Notes: a model not told the origin generated them from the sequence alone. Counted from the first letter of the stretch, positions 1 through 6,683 are shown. The stretch is 8,401 nt of DNA from JAWLDB01 sp041686915 (GCA_041686915.1 JAWLDB010000119.1:1-8401), one strand, 5' to 3'. Program-made: numbers and translations.

Positions 1-1
1 T

Positions 2-952
2 AGCTTCCGCTCGCTCTACAAGCAAGCATCGGAACAGCTGGTGGCGGTAAAGGAGCTGAACCTGACTGTGGATGCAGGGGAAACAATTGCATTCATCGGC
101 CCAAACGGCGCCGGTAAGTCTACCACCATCAAGATGCTCACCGGGATCCTCCACCCCACCGGTGGCTCAGCTCAGGTGCTGGGCCTAACCCCCTGGGAGA
201 GCCGTACCAAGCTGGCATTCCGCATTGGAACGGTGTTTGGCCAGAAGTCGCAACTATGGTATCACCTGCCCCCAGCCGACAGCTTTCTACTGCTCGGGAG
301 GATATATGAACTGCCCCATCAGCAGTTTCTCCGGCGTCAGGCTGAACTGGTAGACTGGTTTGACCTGCAGGAGCTGTTCCACATCCCGGTTCGCAAACTC
401 TCGCTCGGGCAACGCATGCGCTGCGAGCTCGCCGCCGCCTTGCTGCATGAACCACAGGTCATCTTTCTCGATGAACCGACTATTGGACTGGATGTTGTCG
501 CCAGACAAAAGATGCGCGAGATGATCCGGAGCATCAATCAACAGACCGGCACTACCGTCTTCCTGACTTCACATGATACAGGAGACCTCGAAAACCTGTG
601 TAAACGGGTGATTATCATCAACCATGGGGAGATGATAGTCGACCAACCGATGACGCAGCTGAAGCGCTCCTATTTACACCAGAAGATTATCCGGGTCAGG
701 CTGGAGGCAGCTGTGGAGTCTGTACCAGCACTTGCGGGGGTGAAAGTGCTCAAACACAAAGGCCCTGGACTCAAGTTGTCACTGGATACAAGTGTTTTGA
801 CCATAGATGACCTGTACATGTGGCTAAGGCAGTTATCGCCGATCGCTGATATCACTATTGGAGACCCACCGCTGGAGGATATTATCGCCGAGATCTATAC
901 AGACAATAACCAGACGCAACAGGAGGTGAAGGAGGATGAAACATCAGCTTAA
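2..952 (+). CDS. ABC-2 type exporter ATP-binding protein, 5' end missing
   Basis: This is the ATPase of an exporter-type ABC system. It would hydrolyse ATP on the cytoplasmic face to drive the two permeases encoded downstream. The frame is open to the left edge: codons before the GTG at 41 read SFRSLYKQASEQL, which matches the lead-in of the COG4586 ATPase family, so the true start lies outside the window and GTG 41 is internal. Counting that GTG as residue 1, I see Walker A GPNGAGKST at 20-28, a Q-loop glutamine near 68-71, the signature LSLGQ at 120-124, Walker B VIFLDEP at 140-146 with its catalytic Glu, a D-loop after it, and the H-loop His in TSHD near 178. A C-terminal regulatory tail of about 90 residues follows. 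The stop overlaps the next gene by 17 bases, so the three genes are very likely one operon. The family is clear; the substrate is unknown. Confidence 0.93.
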   Translation, partial: SFRSLYKQASEQLVAVKELNLTVDAGETIAFIGPNGAGKSTTIKMLTGILHPTGGSAQVLGLTPWESRTKLAFRIGTVFGQKSQLWYHLPPADSFLLLGRIYELPHQQFLRRQAELVDWFDLQELFHIPVRKLSLGQRMRCELAAALLHEPQVIFLDEPTIGLDVVARQKMREMIRSINQQTGTTVFLTSHDTGDLENLCKRVIIINHGEMIVDQPMTQLKRSYLHQKIIRVRLEAAVESVPALAGVKVLKHKGPGLKLSLDTSVLTIDDLYMWLRQLSPIADITIGDPPLEDIIAEIYTDNNQTQQEVKEDETSA

Positions 953-1784
953 CGCAGGCCCAGAGACGACGAGCGTGCAAGCAGGGTGGGCATCGCGCAA
1001 ACTAGGCAAACTGACAACCATTGCACTAGTTGCTGCTCGTTCGAAACTTGCCTATTGGCAGGAAATTGGCGCAAGGGCCATCTTCTTCTCCATTGTGCTG
1101 CTGATTTTCTCGCAACTCTGGGGATCACTGCTTGGATCGCAAGGCAATCTGGCGGGGTTTGACCGAAGACAATTGGTCTGGTATCTGACCATTACCGAAG
1201 TAATCGCCCTGAGCACTACCTCCTTGCTGCGCAGTGTAGAGAACGACGTAAAATCCGGCCAGTTGGCGTATCTCTTGATCAGGCCCATCAACTACGTGGC
1301 CTATCAGGCAGCTAACTTTTTCGGTGAGATAACTGTTGGCATCGGTATGAACCTGTTGGCTGGAGGCGCAGTAGCCTGGTTGCTGGTAGGGCCACCCCCC
1401 ACTACACTGCAGGCAGGCGCTGCCACCCTACTCTTACTCGTGATTGGTGTTAGCCTGCAATTCCTACTGATTGCGATGATATCCCTGCTTAGTTTCTTCA
1501 CCGAAGAAGCGCGCCCGTTCTACTGGATCTATAGCAAACTGGTTTTCACGATGGGTGGATTGTTTGTGCCAATCGATATCTATCCGGCATTCTTCCAACG
1601 TTTGGCAAAGGCCCTGCCTTTCCAGGCAGTGCATTATGGGCCGGCAAGGGCATTCATCGGCGGGGGCACAGAGGTTTTAGGTCAGATGCTGACTACAGCA
1701 CTAATCTGGATTCCTCTGCTGCTGTTAGTCATCGTATGGGAGTTCCGATTGGGGGTGAAACAAGTCAATGTCAACGGTGGTTAA
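936..1784 (+). CDS. ABC-2 type transporter permease, first subunit (COG4587-like)
   Basis: This 282-residue integral membrane protein is probably one half of the channel of the ABC exporter. About six hydrophobic segments are visible, near residues 48-68, 80-100, 130-152, 160-186, 200-220 and 252-270. The loop around 103-118 (ENDVKSGQL followed by LLIRP) is the pattern shared by the ABC2_membrane_6 (DUF990) permeases: an acidic/Gly stretch, then a Leu-rich segment ending in Arg-Pro. The ATG at 936 is preceded by AGGAGGTG at 921-928 with 7 bases of spacing, and it overlaps the ATPase stop by 17 bases, which implies translational coupling. The hydrophilic N-terminus of about 25 residues is slightly long but has no signal peptide character. 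Family assignment rests on the motif and on the operon order ATPase-permease-permease. The transported molecule cannot be read from the sequence. Confidence 0.9.
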   Translation: MKHQLNAGPETTSVQAGWASRKLGKLTTIALVAARSKLAYWQEIGARAIFFSIVLLIFSQLWGSLLGSQGNLAGFDRRQLVWYLTITEVIALSTTSLLRSVENDVKSGQLAYLLIRPINYVAYQAANFFGEITVGIGMNLLAGGAVAWLLVGPPPTTLQAGAATLLLLVIGVSLQFLLIAMISLLSFFTEEARPFYWIYSKLVFTMGGLFVPIDIYPAFFQRLAKALPFQAVHYGPARAFIGGGTEVLGQMLTTALIWIPLLLLVIVWEFRLGVKQVNVNGG

Positions 1785-2562
1785 ACATGTTGAGTTTCTG
1801 CTGGCACAGTGGCGGGTCAATCTATCATCGGCAATGGCTTACAAGGCGAGTTTCCTGACCCAATCTCTGTTTATGATCCTAAACGACATCCTGCTGCTTT
1901 TCCTCTGGTACGTACTACTGCACAACTTCCCTGATATAGGGGGTTGGGGCATGAGTGAGATTTGGCTGATGTACGGGCTCTCGGCCGGGGGATATGGTTT
2001 AACGGCCATGTTATTTGGCAATGTTTTTGAGCTCTCGCATATCATCAGCGAAGGCCAGCTCGACTATTACCTGGCTCTGCCGAAGAATGTGCTGTTGCAC
2101 GCATTAGCCAGCCGCACACAATTCTCTGCTGTTGGCGATCTGGCCTTTGGCCTGGTAATGGGTTACCTGGGGTGCCGGGCAGTTGGCGCAAGCTTTCTGC
2201 TGTTTCTCTGCTTCCTGCTAACTGCTGCCCTGATATTAGCTGCATTCTACGTCATCCTTGGAAGCCTGGCATTCTTCCTGGGACGCAGTGAGGCTATCAG
2301 CCAGCAAGTTGGACAGAGCATTGTTACCTTCGGCATGTACCCTGGTGGGATTTATCAGGGAGTAGCAAAGTTCATAGTGATGTTTGTGATCCCAGCCGCC
2401 TTCATGGTGCACCTACCGGTAGAGCTGCTCCGCAGCTTCTCCTTACCAGGCCTAATGACTGTTATACTAGCCACAGTAACCAGCTGGCTATTGGCTCTGA
2501 TGGTGTTTTCATCTGGTCTCAAGCGTTATGAGTCCGGAAACCAGATTACCATGCGAGGCTAG
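1768..2562 (+). CDS. ABC-2 type transporter permease, second subunit (COG3694-like)
   Basis: This 264-residue membrane protein is the probable partner of the preceding permease in a heterodimeric channel. Hydrophobic segments lie near residues 28-52, 64-88, 122-136, 140-170, 203-217 and 228-249. Family-type signatures are the Asn-Asp pair at 39-40 ahead of a Trp-containing helix, the GGW loop at 58-60, and the GQLDYYLALP segment at 96-105, equivalent to the LLIRP loop of the first permease. The ATG at 1768 follows GGGGGTG at 1751-1757 with 10 bases of spacing and overlaps the upstream stop by 17 bases, exactly as at the previous junction. It is the last gene of the operon; a hairpin follows 26 bases after the stop. 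In this family (ABC2_membrane_6) the two permeases are distant paralogues and substrates are mostly undetermined. Confidence 0.9.
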   Translation: MSTVVKHVEFLLAQWRVNLSSAMAYKASFLTQSLFMILNDILLLFLWYVLLHNFPDIGGWGMSEIWLMYGLSAGGYGLTAMLFGNVFELSHIISEGQLDYYLALPKNVLLHALASRTQFSAVGDLAFGLVMGYLGCRAVGASFLLFLCFLLTAALILAAFYVILGSLAFFLGRSEAISQQVGQSIVTFGMYPGGIYQGVAKFIVMFVIPAAFMVHLPVELLRSFSLPGLMTVILATVTSWLLALMVFSSGLKRYESGNQITMRG

Positions 2563-2587
2563 GGTTTTGCGGGCTAGACCAAATTAG

Positions 2588-2625
2588 CAGCCCCCGTAAG
2601 CGCTTACAGGCGCTCACGGGGGCTG
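2588..2625. terminator. Strong hairpin terminator between convergent genes
   Basis: A perfect 10-bp outer stem (CAGCCCCCGT at 2588-2597 with ACGGGGGCTG at 2616-2625) continues after one mismatch into five more pairs (2599-2603 with 2610-2614), closing on a 6-base loop. It sits 26 bases after the ABC operon stop and 6 bases before the stop of the minus-strand RDD gene, so it can serve both directions. The downstream T-run is poor on the plus strand (TGTTACT) and modest on the minus strand (AATTT within GCTAATTT), so it may act partly as an mRNA 3'-end stabiliser. Confidence 0.75.
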
Positions 2626-2630
2626 TGTTA

Positions 2631-3023
2631 CTATGCGTTAGGCGTCTTTACCACCCTGGTGCAGCTGAATCGATCATACAGCGTCAAACCATCCTCACGG
2701 TTAAGCATTGGCCAAAAGCCAAAACCCAAAGGGAGTACTGTCGCAAGCATGATAAAATAGCGCACGGTAGACTTGCCAAAGCCAATCTCCTGCCCGTTCA
2801 TGTCAGTCACCCGGTTGCGGAAAACAACCTTGCCTACACTTCCCTGTGAACTGGCAGTCTCAAACACCGCGAAGTATAACCATCCAATCAACACAACCGC
2901 CAAGCCCGTCCAGAGGACACTCCCCCTGGTATAATACCCTGTTAACATCTGCTGCAACATCCCTAGGACAACTATGTCAACTAGCGTTGCCGCTATTCTC
3001 GTCTTTGCTGGTGCACTCTGCAT
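2631..3023 (-). CDS. Small RDD-family integral membrane protein
   Basis: This 130-residue protein is essentially a single RDD domain. The hallmark residues are visible: Arg9 and Asp16 in the first helix (RIAATLVD) and Asp117 near the end in TLYDR. The intervening GSVGKVVFRNRVTDMNG stretch (61-77) is the conserved post-helix-2 segment seen across the family as GK-x-x-F/L...VVD-x-x-G. Three hydrophobic segments lie near 11-30, 36-56 and 86-106. RDD proteins are membrane proteins of mostly unknown role; some have been linked to ion or compatible-solute transport. The ATG at 3023 is preceded on its strand by GGAGGA (plus positions 3031-3036) with 7 bases of spacing. A promoter-like element with a perfect TATAAT lies just upstream, so it may be transcribed on its own as well as by readthrough from the coiled-coil gene. 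Its stop is 6 bases from the terminator hairpin. Confidence 0.85.
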   Translation of the reverse strand: MQSAPAKTRIAATLVDIVVLGMLQQMLTGYYTRGSVLWTGLAVVLIGWLYFAVFETASSQGSVGKVVFRNRVTDMNGQEIGFGKSTVRYFIMLATVLPLGFGFWPMLNREDGLTLYDRFSCTRVVKTPNA

Positions 3024-3074
3024 TTACCTTTCCTCCGTTTCCTATCGAGCTGTCTAAATACTACGCGTTTACTG

Positions 3075-3112
3075 ATTATAGCATTTTATGCACCTGGCAT
3101 GCACTAGCTCAA
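3075..3112 (-). promoter_or_regulatory. Candidate sigma-A-type promoter for the RDD gene
   Basis: On the minus strand TTGAGC (plus 3107-3112) is followed after 18 bases by TAAAAT (plus 3083-3088), and a perfect TATAAT lies a little further on (plus 3075-3080). Either -10 would start transcription about 45-53 bases before the RDD start codon. The -35 overlaps the last codons of the upstream coiled-coil gene. The TATAAT itself has no good -35 at 17 bases, so which -10 is used is unclear. Confidence 0.4.
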
Positions 3113-3550
3113 ACGGGTGATGCTCACCACTTCCTGGATATCTTTGGAGAAAGCGCCTTTAAACAGGTTGCCATCGATTTGTCCTGCTTCTACAGCTTCC
3201 TTTACTTTACGCCTGTCCAAGGATGCTACTAGAGCATAGTGGTTCCCCAGCCAAGCAGGTAGATTCTGTTCTTGCTGTTTCAGTTTGTTCTTGTCCAGCG
3301 AGCTGAGCATAAGCCAAACCTCATCCCCTAGGCGTTGCCGCAGCACACAATCGTCATACTCAATTCGTACCCGCTCATGCCTCTGAAGCTTGACGGCACC
3401 ATGACTGGTTGGCATAGTGAACAAGTATCTGCCGTCACGCTTCAACTGGTCTCCTATCGCGTCACGCAGCTGCCTTTCCTGCTCCTCCAGCTTGCTAATC
3501 TGCTCTCTGAGCGTAAGCACTTGTTCAACCATCTCCTGCAAGTCATGCAC
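3104..3550 (-). CDS. Unrecognised protein with N-terminal coiled coil
   Basis: I do not recognise a family for this 148-residue, soluble, highly charged protein. From the chosen start, residues about 2-40 form a heptad-rich, Glu/Gln/Leu-rich helix likely to be a coiled coil. Next comes a short beta-like segment around GRYLFTMPTSHGAVKLQRHE, then RVRIEYDD and a mixed helical part with LDKNKLKQ and DRRKVKEAVEAG. Helix-beta-helix architecture of this kind recalls phage Gam-type or other DNA-associated proteins, but that is only a resemblance of layout. No signal peptide, membrane helix or metal motif is seen. The start is chosen as GTG at plus 3550 because GGAGG (plus 3561-3565) then has 10 bases of spacing; the GTG at 3559 would abut the Shine-Dalgarno. 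It lies between the pyk hairpin and the RDD gene, same strand. Reading frame integrity, a good ribosome site and biased amino-acid patterning support a real gene. Confidence 0.78.
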   Translation of the reverse strand: MHDLQEMVEQVLTLREQISKLEEQERQLRDAIGDQLKRDGRYLFTMPTSHGAVKLQRHERVRIEYDDCVLRQRLGDEVWLMLSSLDKNKLKQQEQNLPAWLGNHYALVASLDRRKVKEAVEAGQIDGNLFKGAFSKDIQEVVSITRLS

Positions 3551-3580
3551 GAAAATCACTCCTCCGCTAGAACCCTATGA

Positions 3581-3608
3581 AGTATCAGTTCGCCAAAAAC
3601 CGTCACAA
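3581..3608 (-). promoter_or_regulatory. Weak candidate promoter for the coiled-coil gene
   Basis: On the minus strand TTGTGA (plus 3603-3608) and GATACT (plus 3581-3586) are separated by 16 bases; each matches four of six consensus positions. A start near plus 3574 would leave a leader of about 24 bases containing the GGAGG. The position, downstream of the pyk hairpin and just ahead of the gene, is what makes it plausible. Confidence 0.28.
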
Positions 3609-3620
3609 GCCTGCTAGACG

Positions 3621-3655
3621 CAACAAGCAACGTCCTTTCAGGGCGCTGCTTGTTG
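3621..3655 (-). terminator. Hairpin downstream of pyk
   Basis: CAACAAGCA (3621-3629) and TGCTTGTTG (3647-3655) form a perfect 9-bp stem, extended after one mismatch by about five pairs around a 5-base loop (3636-3640). It begins 18 bases beyond the pyk stop on the minus strand and separates pyk from the coiled-coil gene. On the minus strand no T-run follows and one inner pair becomes an A-C mismatch, so termination may be inefficient and readthrough into the next two genes is possible. Confidence 0.5.
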
Positions 3656-3672
3656 TATTCAATGTCTTATGA

Positions 3673-5433
3673 TTACCTGCTTTCAGGAATATTTGCCTGC
3701 CCGCGGTAAATGAGCCCCCTGGCTGTATCCAGCGTTACCAACTGTCCATCCTGCAACAGGCTGGTAGCACCTGTAACGCCGACGATTACCGGAATTCCCA
3801 GGCTCAGCGCCACCACGGCTCCATGCGAGGTCAAGCCTCCCTCTTCGGTTACGAGCCCAGCCGCATTCTCCAATACCGATATGTAATCCCGATCGGTCCC
3901 TACCGCCACAACAATGCACCCTGCTTGCCCCTTACCTTGCGCTTCCTTGGCTGTTTTGCTGGTGATCACCTTGCCTGTGGCCGGCTTGCTACCGATGCCC
4001 ATACCGCGAGCCAAAACATCACCGACAATATGCACCTTTAGCAGGTTGGTAGTACCTGGAACACCGACTGGAACACCTGCCGTCAACACCACGAGGTCTC
4101 CGTTCTTGATCAGCCCTGCATCCAAGGCCCTGGCTACCGATGAGTTGATCATCTCGTCCGTGTTGGATGTCAGCTCGCCAACCATCGGGTGGACACCCCA
4201 GGACAGGTTCAGGCGCCTGGCCACAACCGCGTCAGTCGTAACTGCAATCACGGGCGCTTCCGGCCGGTATCTTGAAACCATGCGAGCTGTTGATCCAGAT
4301 TGAGTTGACGTAATGATGGCCGCAGCACCGAGATCTGAAGCCGCCTGTACCGTGGCATGACTTATCGCATCAGTCACGCTCGGGCTTGTGGAGACATGGC
4401 GTCTGCGGAAAATCTCCTGGTATTCCAGAGCTTGTTCCGTCCTGCAAGCTATGCGCGCCATCGTGCGGACAGCTTCCAACGGATACTTGCCACTGGCAGT
4501 CTCTCCAGACAGCATAACTGCATCGGTGCCGTCAAAAATGGCATTGGCAACGTCGCTAGCCTCGGCACGAGTTGGGCGAGGTGAGCGGATCATCGAGTCA
4601 AGCATCTGCGTGGCAGTGATTACAGGTTTGCCCATCCGATTACATAGCCCAATCATGTGCTTTTGAATAATGGGAACCTCCTCAGTAGGGATTTCCACCC
4701 CCATATCACCTCGAGCCACCATAATGCCATCCACTACCTTAAGAATCTCAGCCAAGTGCTGAACCCCCTGGCGGTTCTCGATCTTGGCGATGATCGGAAT
4801 GTTGGCACCTAAATCCTCCAGCAGCTTGCGCAATGCTAACACATCTGCAGCATTACGTACGAAGGACTGGGCAATGAAGTCACATCCCAGTTCTACACCG
4901 AGACGGATATCTGCTTCGTCCTGAGCCGATAGAGCGGGTAGATTAAGGGTGCGGCCGGGAATGTTAACCCCTTTGCGGTCTTTCAGCTCGCCTCCGACGA
5001 TAACTTGGCAAACCACATCAGCACCATCGATTTTCTGCACTTCCAGCTCGAGCAGCCCGTCGTCCACCAAAATCTTGTCCCCAACCTGCACGTCTTTCGC
5101 CAAATCAGGGTAGCTAACGCCTACCCCCTGCTTATCTCCAGGCCTGGCCTCCGCGTACAGAGTGAAAACATCTCCGGCCGATAGCTCCACTCTCCCGGCG
5201 CTAAAGGTCTTGAGCCGGATTTCAGGCCCCTTGGTATCCAGGATAATGGGCACATATTTTCCTGTCTGCTCAGCAGCCTGGCGGATATACTTGAACCGCT
5301 GAGTGTGTTCCTCATGGGTCCCATGAGAAAAGTTCAACCGGGCTACATCTACACCAGCGTTGATCAAACTGACTAGAGTCTCAGGAGCATCGCTGGCTGG
5401 ACCTATGGTCGCTACTATCTTAGTGTGTCGCAT
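3673..5433 (-). CDS. pyk: Pyruvate kinase with extra C-terminal PEP-utilising domain
   Basis: This cytoplasmic glycolytic enzyme converts phosphoenolpyruvate and ADP to pyruvate and ATP. The 586 residues fit the Firmicute form rather than the usual length of about 470. The N-terminal TIM-barrel begins with KIVATIGPAS; Arg32, Asn34, Ser36 and His37 (ARLNFSHG) bind substrate and potassium. LDTKGPEIR at 65-73 carries a Glu at the position that in known enzymes marks potassium dependence. The B domain spans about 75-170. Lys217 and Glu219 (AKIEN), Asp243 (ARGDMG) and Thr275 (TATQML) complete the active site. The allosteric C domain runs from about 350 to 473. Residues about 475-586 add a PPDK/EI-like phosphohistidine domain with the TSHGA motif (His537), retained intact. 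The ATG at plus 5433 has an AGGTG ribosome site (plus 5441-5445), 7 bases away. No pfkA is adjacent; the upstream neighbour is divergent. Confidence 0.98.
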   Translation of the reverse strand: MRHTKIVATIGPASDAPETLVSLINAGVDVARLNFSHGTHEEHTQRFKYIRQAAEQTGKYVPIILDTKGPEIRLKTFSAGRVELSAGDVFTLYAEARPGDKQGVGVSYPDLAKDVQVGDKILVDDGLLELEVQKIDGADVVCQVIVGGELKDRKGVNIPGRTLNLPALSAQDEADIRLGVELGCDFIAQSFVRNAADVLALRKLLEDLGANIPIIAKIENRQGVQHLAEILKVVDGIMVARGDMGVEIPTEEVPIIQKHMIGLCNRMGKPVITATQMLDSMIRSPRPTRAEASDVANAIFDGTDAVMLSGETASGKYPLEAVRTMARIACRTEQALEYQEIFRRRHVSTSPSVTDAISHATVQAASDLGAAAIITSTQSGSTARMVSRYRPEAPVIAVTTDAVVARRLNLSWGVHPMVGELTSNTDEMINSSVARALDAGLIKNGDLVVLTAGVPVGVPGTTNLLKVHIVGDVLARGMGIGSKPATGKVITSKTAKEAQGKGQAGCIVVAVGTDRDYISVLENAAGLVTEEGGLTSHGAVVALSLGIPVIVGVTGATSLLQDGQLVTLDTARGLIYRGQANIPESR

Positions 5434-5501
5434 TTTGACTCACCTTCCTTGCATGATTAGTTTTTCACAATACGAGGTAATTCTCCTGCTGCGTGGAATG
5501 C

Positions 5502-5525
5502 TTTATAGGACAATATCGCTATAAA
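5502..5525. promoter_or_regulatory. Perfect dyad in the divergent pyk / PLP-enzyme control region
   Basis: TTTATAG (5502-5508) and CTATAAA (5519-5525) form a perfect 7+7 inverted repeat around a 10-base spacer. Each arm contains TATAAA read outward: to the right on the plus strand and to the left on the minus strand. The right arm ends 5 bases before the AAGGAGGT ribosome site of the PLP-enzyme gene. A dyad here could be an operator for a dimeric repressor, or paired -10 elements for the two divergent genes. I find no convincing -35 for either direction in 5434-5544, so promoter assignment stays open. Confidence 0.4.
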
Positions 5526-5544
5526 CTTAGAAGGAGGTACCAAC

Positions 5545-6666
5545 ATGCTCATTTGTTCCCAATGTGGCGGGAGTTATGCGGTGAACATCGCCAGATGGCG
5601 TTGCGACTGCGGCAGCTACCTGCGCTTGCATACTGACCGCATGTTTGATGTAACCGCACTGAAAGGCCGGCAACCTGGCCTGTGGCGCTACAAGGAAGCG
5701 CTAGGCATAGAAGACGACAACAATATTGTTACCTTAGGAGAGGGCTTCACCCCTTTGCTGCAAGACAATTTGGCCGGGCGGCCGGTCAGGCTGAAAATGG
5801 ATCAGCTGTGCCCTACGGGGTCGTTTAAGGACCGGGGCAGCACCGTTATGCTAAGCAAGCTAAAAGAGTGGGGCATCAAGCAGATAGTGGAAGACTCCTC
5901 GGGTAATGCAGGGGCATCGGTCGCTGCATATTCATCCCGCGCCGGTATGCAAGCAGACATATATATCCCGGCCTACACGTCGGCTGGCAAAGCAGCCCAG
6001 ATAGCCATGTACGGAGCCAGGTTGGTAAAGGTTCCGGGAACCCGCGAAGATACGGCCAAGGCGGCCTGGGATGCAGCCAGCGAAACGTTCTATGCCAGCC
6101 ACAACTGGAGTCCCTGGTTCATCGCTGGTCTGAAGACCTTGGCTTATGAAATAGCTGAGCAACTGGCCTGGCAGGCTCCCGATTGGGTGGTGGCACCCGT
6201 TGGCGGCGGTAGCCTGATCCTTGGGCTTTACCAGGGATTCAAGGACCTGCTCGACGCCGGCTTGATTGATCATTTGCCCAGATTGGCCGCAGTGCAGACT
6301 GAAAACTGTGCACCAGTATACCAGGCTTGGGTAAAGGGCTTAGATGATGTTCCAGCCGTAGAGAAGCGTGAGACTGCAGCAGAAGGCATCTCTATCGCCA
6401 AACCGGTGAAAGGGCCGGACATTTTGCAGGCAATCCGGGCCAGCAACGGCGTTGTCGCCACGGTGAGCGATAGCGAAGTCTGGGACACGCTAACCGAGTT
6501 AGGACAGCGTGGTATTTATGTAGAACCAACGGCAGCTGCTGCGCCGGCAGCGGTTGCAGGGCTAGCTGCCCAAGGCTTGATCAGTCCCGAACAGACTGTA
6601 GTCGTGCAACTGACTGGCATGGGTCTTAAAGCTACAGACAAGATAGTTGAGCATTACCAGCACTAG
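5545..6666 (+). CDS. Threonine-synthase-like PLP-dependent enzyme
   Basis: This 373-residue fold-type II PLP enzyme has an N-terminal zinc-ribbon-like segment (Cys4, Cys7, Cys20, Cys22). The LGEGFTPL entry motif sits at 64-71, the Schiff-base lysine is Lys95 in PTGSFKDRG, the substrate-carboxylate loop SSGNAG is at 118-123, and the phosphate cup VGGGS is at 219-223. A tail at 352-360 reads VVVQLTGMG. Overall pattern and length fit the COG0498 threonine synthase group, which turns O-phosphohomoserine into threonine and phosphate. Classical threonine synthases have STGNT in the 118-123 loop, so this may be a paralogue acting as a lyase or on another amino acid; I therefore withhold thrC. The ATG at 5545 follows a near-perfect AAGGAGGT (5531-5538) with 6 bases of spacing. 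No hom or thrB is adjacent; RidA follows 17 bases later, probably in the same transcript. Confidence 0.85.
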   Translation: MLICSQCGGSYAVNIARWRCDCGSYLRLHTDRMFDVTALKGRQPGLWRYKEALGIEDDNNIVTLGEGFTPLLQDNLAGRPVRLKMDQLCPTGSFKDRGSTVMLSKLKEWGIKQIVEDSSGNAGASVAAYSSRAGMQADIYIPAYTSAGKAAQIAMYGARLVKVPGTREDTAKAAWDAASETFYASHNWSPWFIAGLKTLAYEIAEQLAWQAPDWVVAPVGGGSLILGLYQGFKDLLDAGLIDHLPRLAAVQTENCAPVYQAWVKGLDDVPAVEKRETAAEGISIAKPVKGPDILQAIRASNGVVATVSDSEVWDTLTELGQRGIYVEPTAAAAPAAVAGLAAQGLISPEQTVVVQLTGMGLKATDKIVEHYQH

Positions 6667-6683
6667 CAAGGAGAGTGAACTAT

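Noticed and set aside
138..455. Minus-strand open frame of 105 codons opposite the ATPase
   Set aside because: The translation is Arg/Ala/Gly-rich with no family pattern, and the opposite strand carries Walker A, signature and Walker B motifs.
41..952. GTG at 41 as the true start of the ATPase gene
   Set aside because: The frame is open to the left edge, the upstream codons fit the family's N-terminal lead-in, and there is no ribosome site before the GTG.
2846..3232. Plus-strand open frame of 128 codons over the RDD gene and its promoter
   Set aside because: It lies antisense to a gene with clear family motifs, has no ribosome site, and its translation is low-complexity Ser/Thr/Pro-rich.
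3551..3559. GTG at 3559 as the start of the coiled-coil gene
   Set aside because: The GGAGGA directly abuts this codon; the GTG at 3550 has proper spacing.
3914..4303. Plus-strand open frame of 129 codons inside pyk
   Set aside because: It is wholly antisense to the conserved pyruvate kinase C-terminal half; it is a by-product of that gene's codon use.
5434..5544. Standard -35/-10 promoters for pyk and the PLP-enzyme gene
   Set aside because: TATAAA-like boxes exist in both directions but none has a -35 at acceptable spacing, so only the dyad is reported.
5932..6273. Minus-strand open frame of 113 codons opposite the PLP enzyme
   Set aside because: It is antisense to conserved catalytic segments, with no ribosome site and no recognisable domain.
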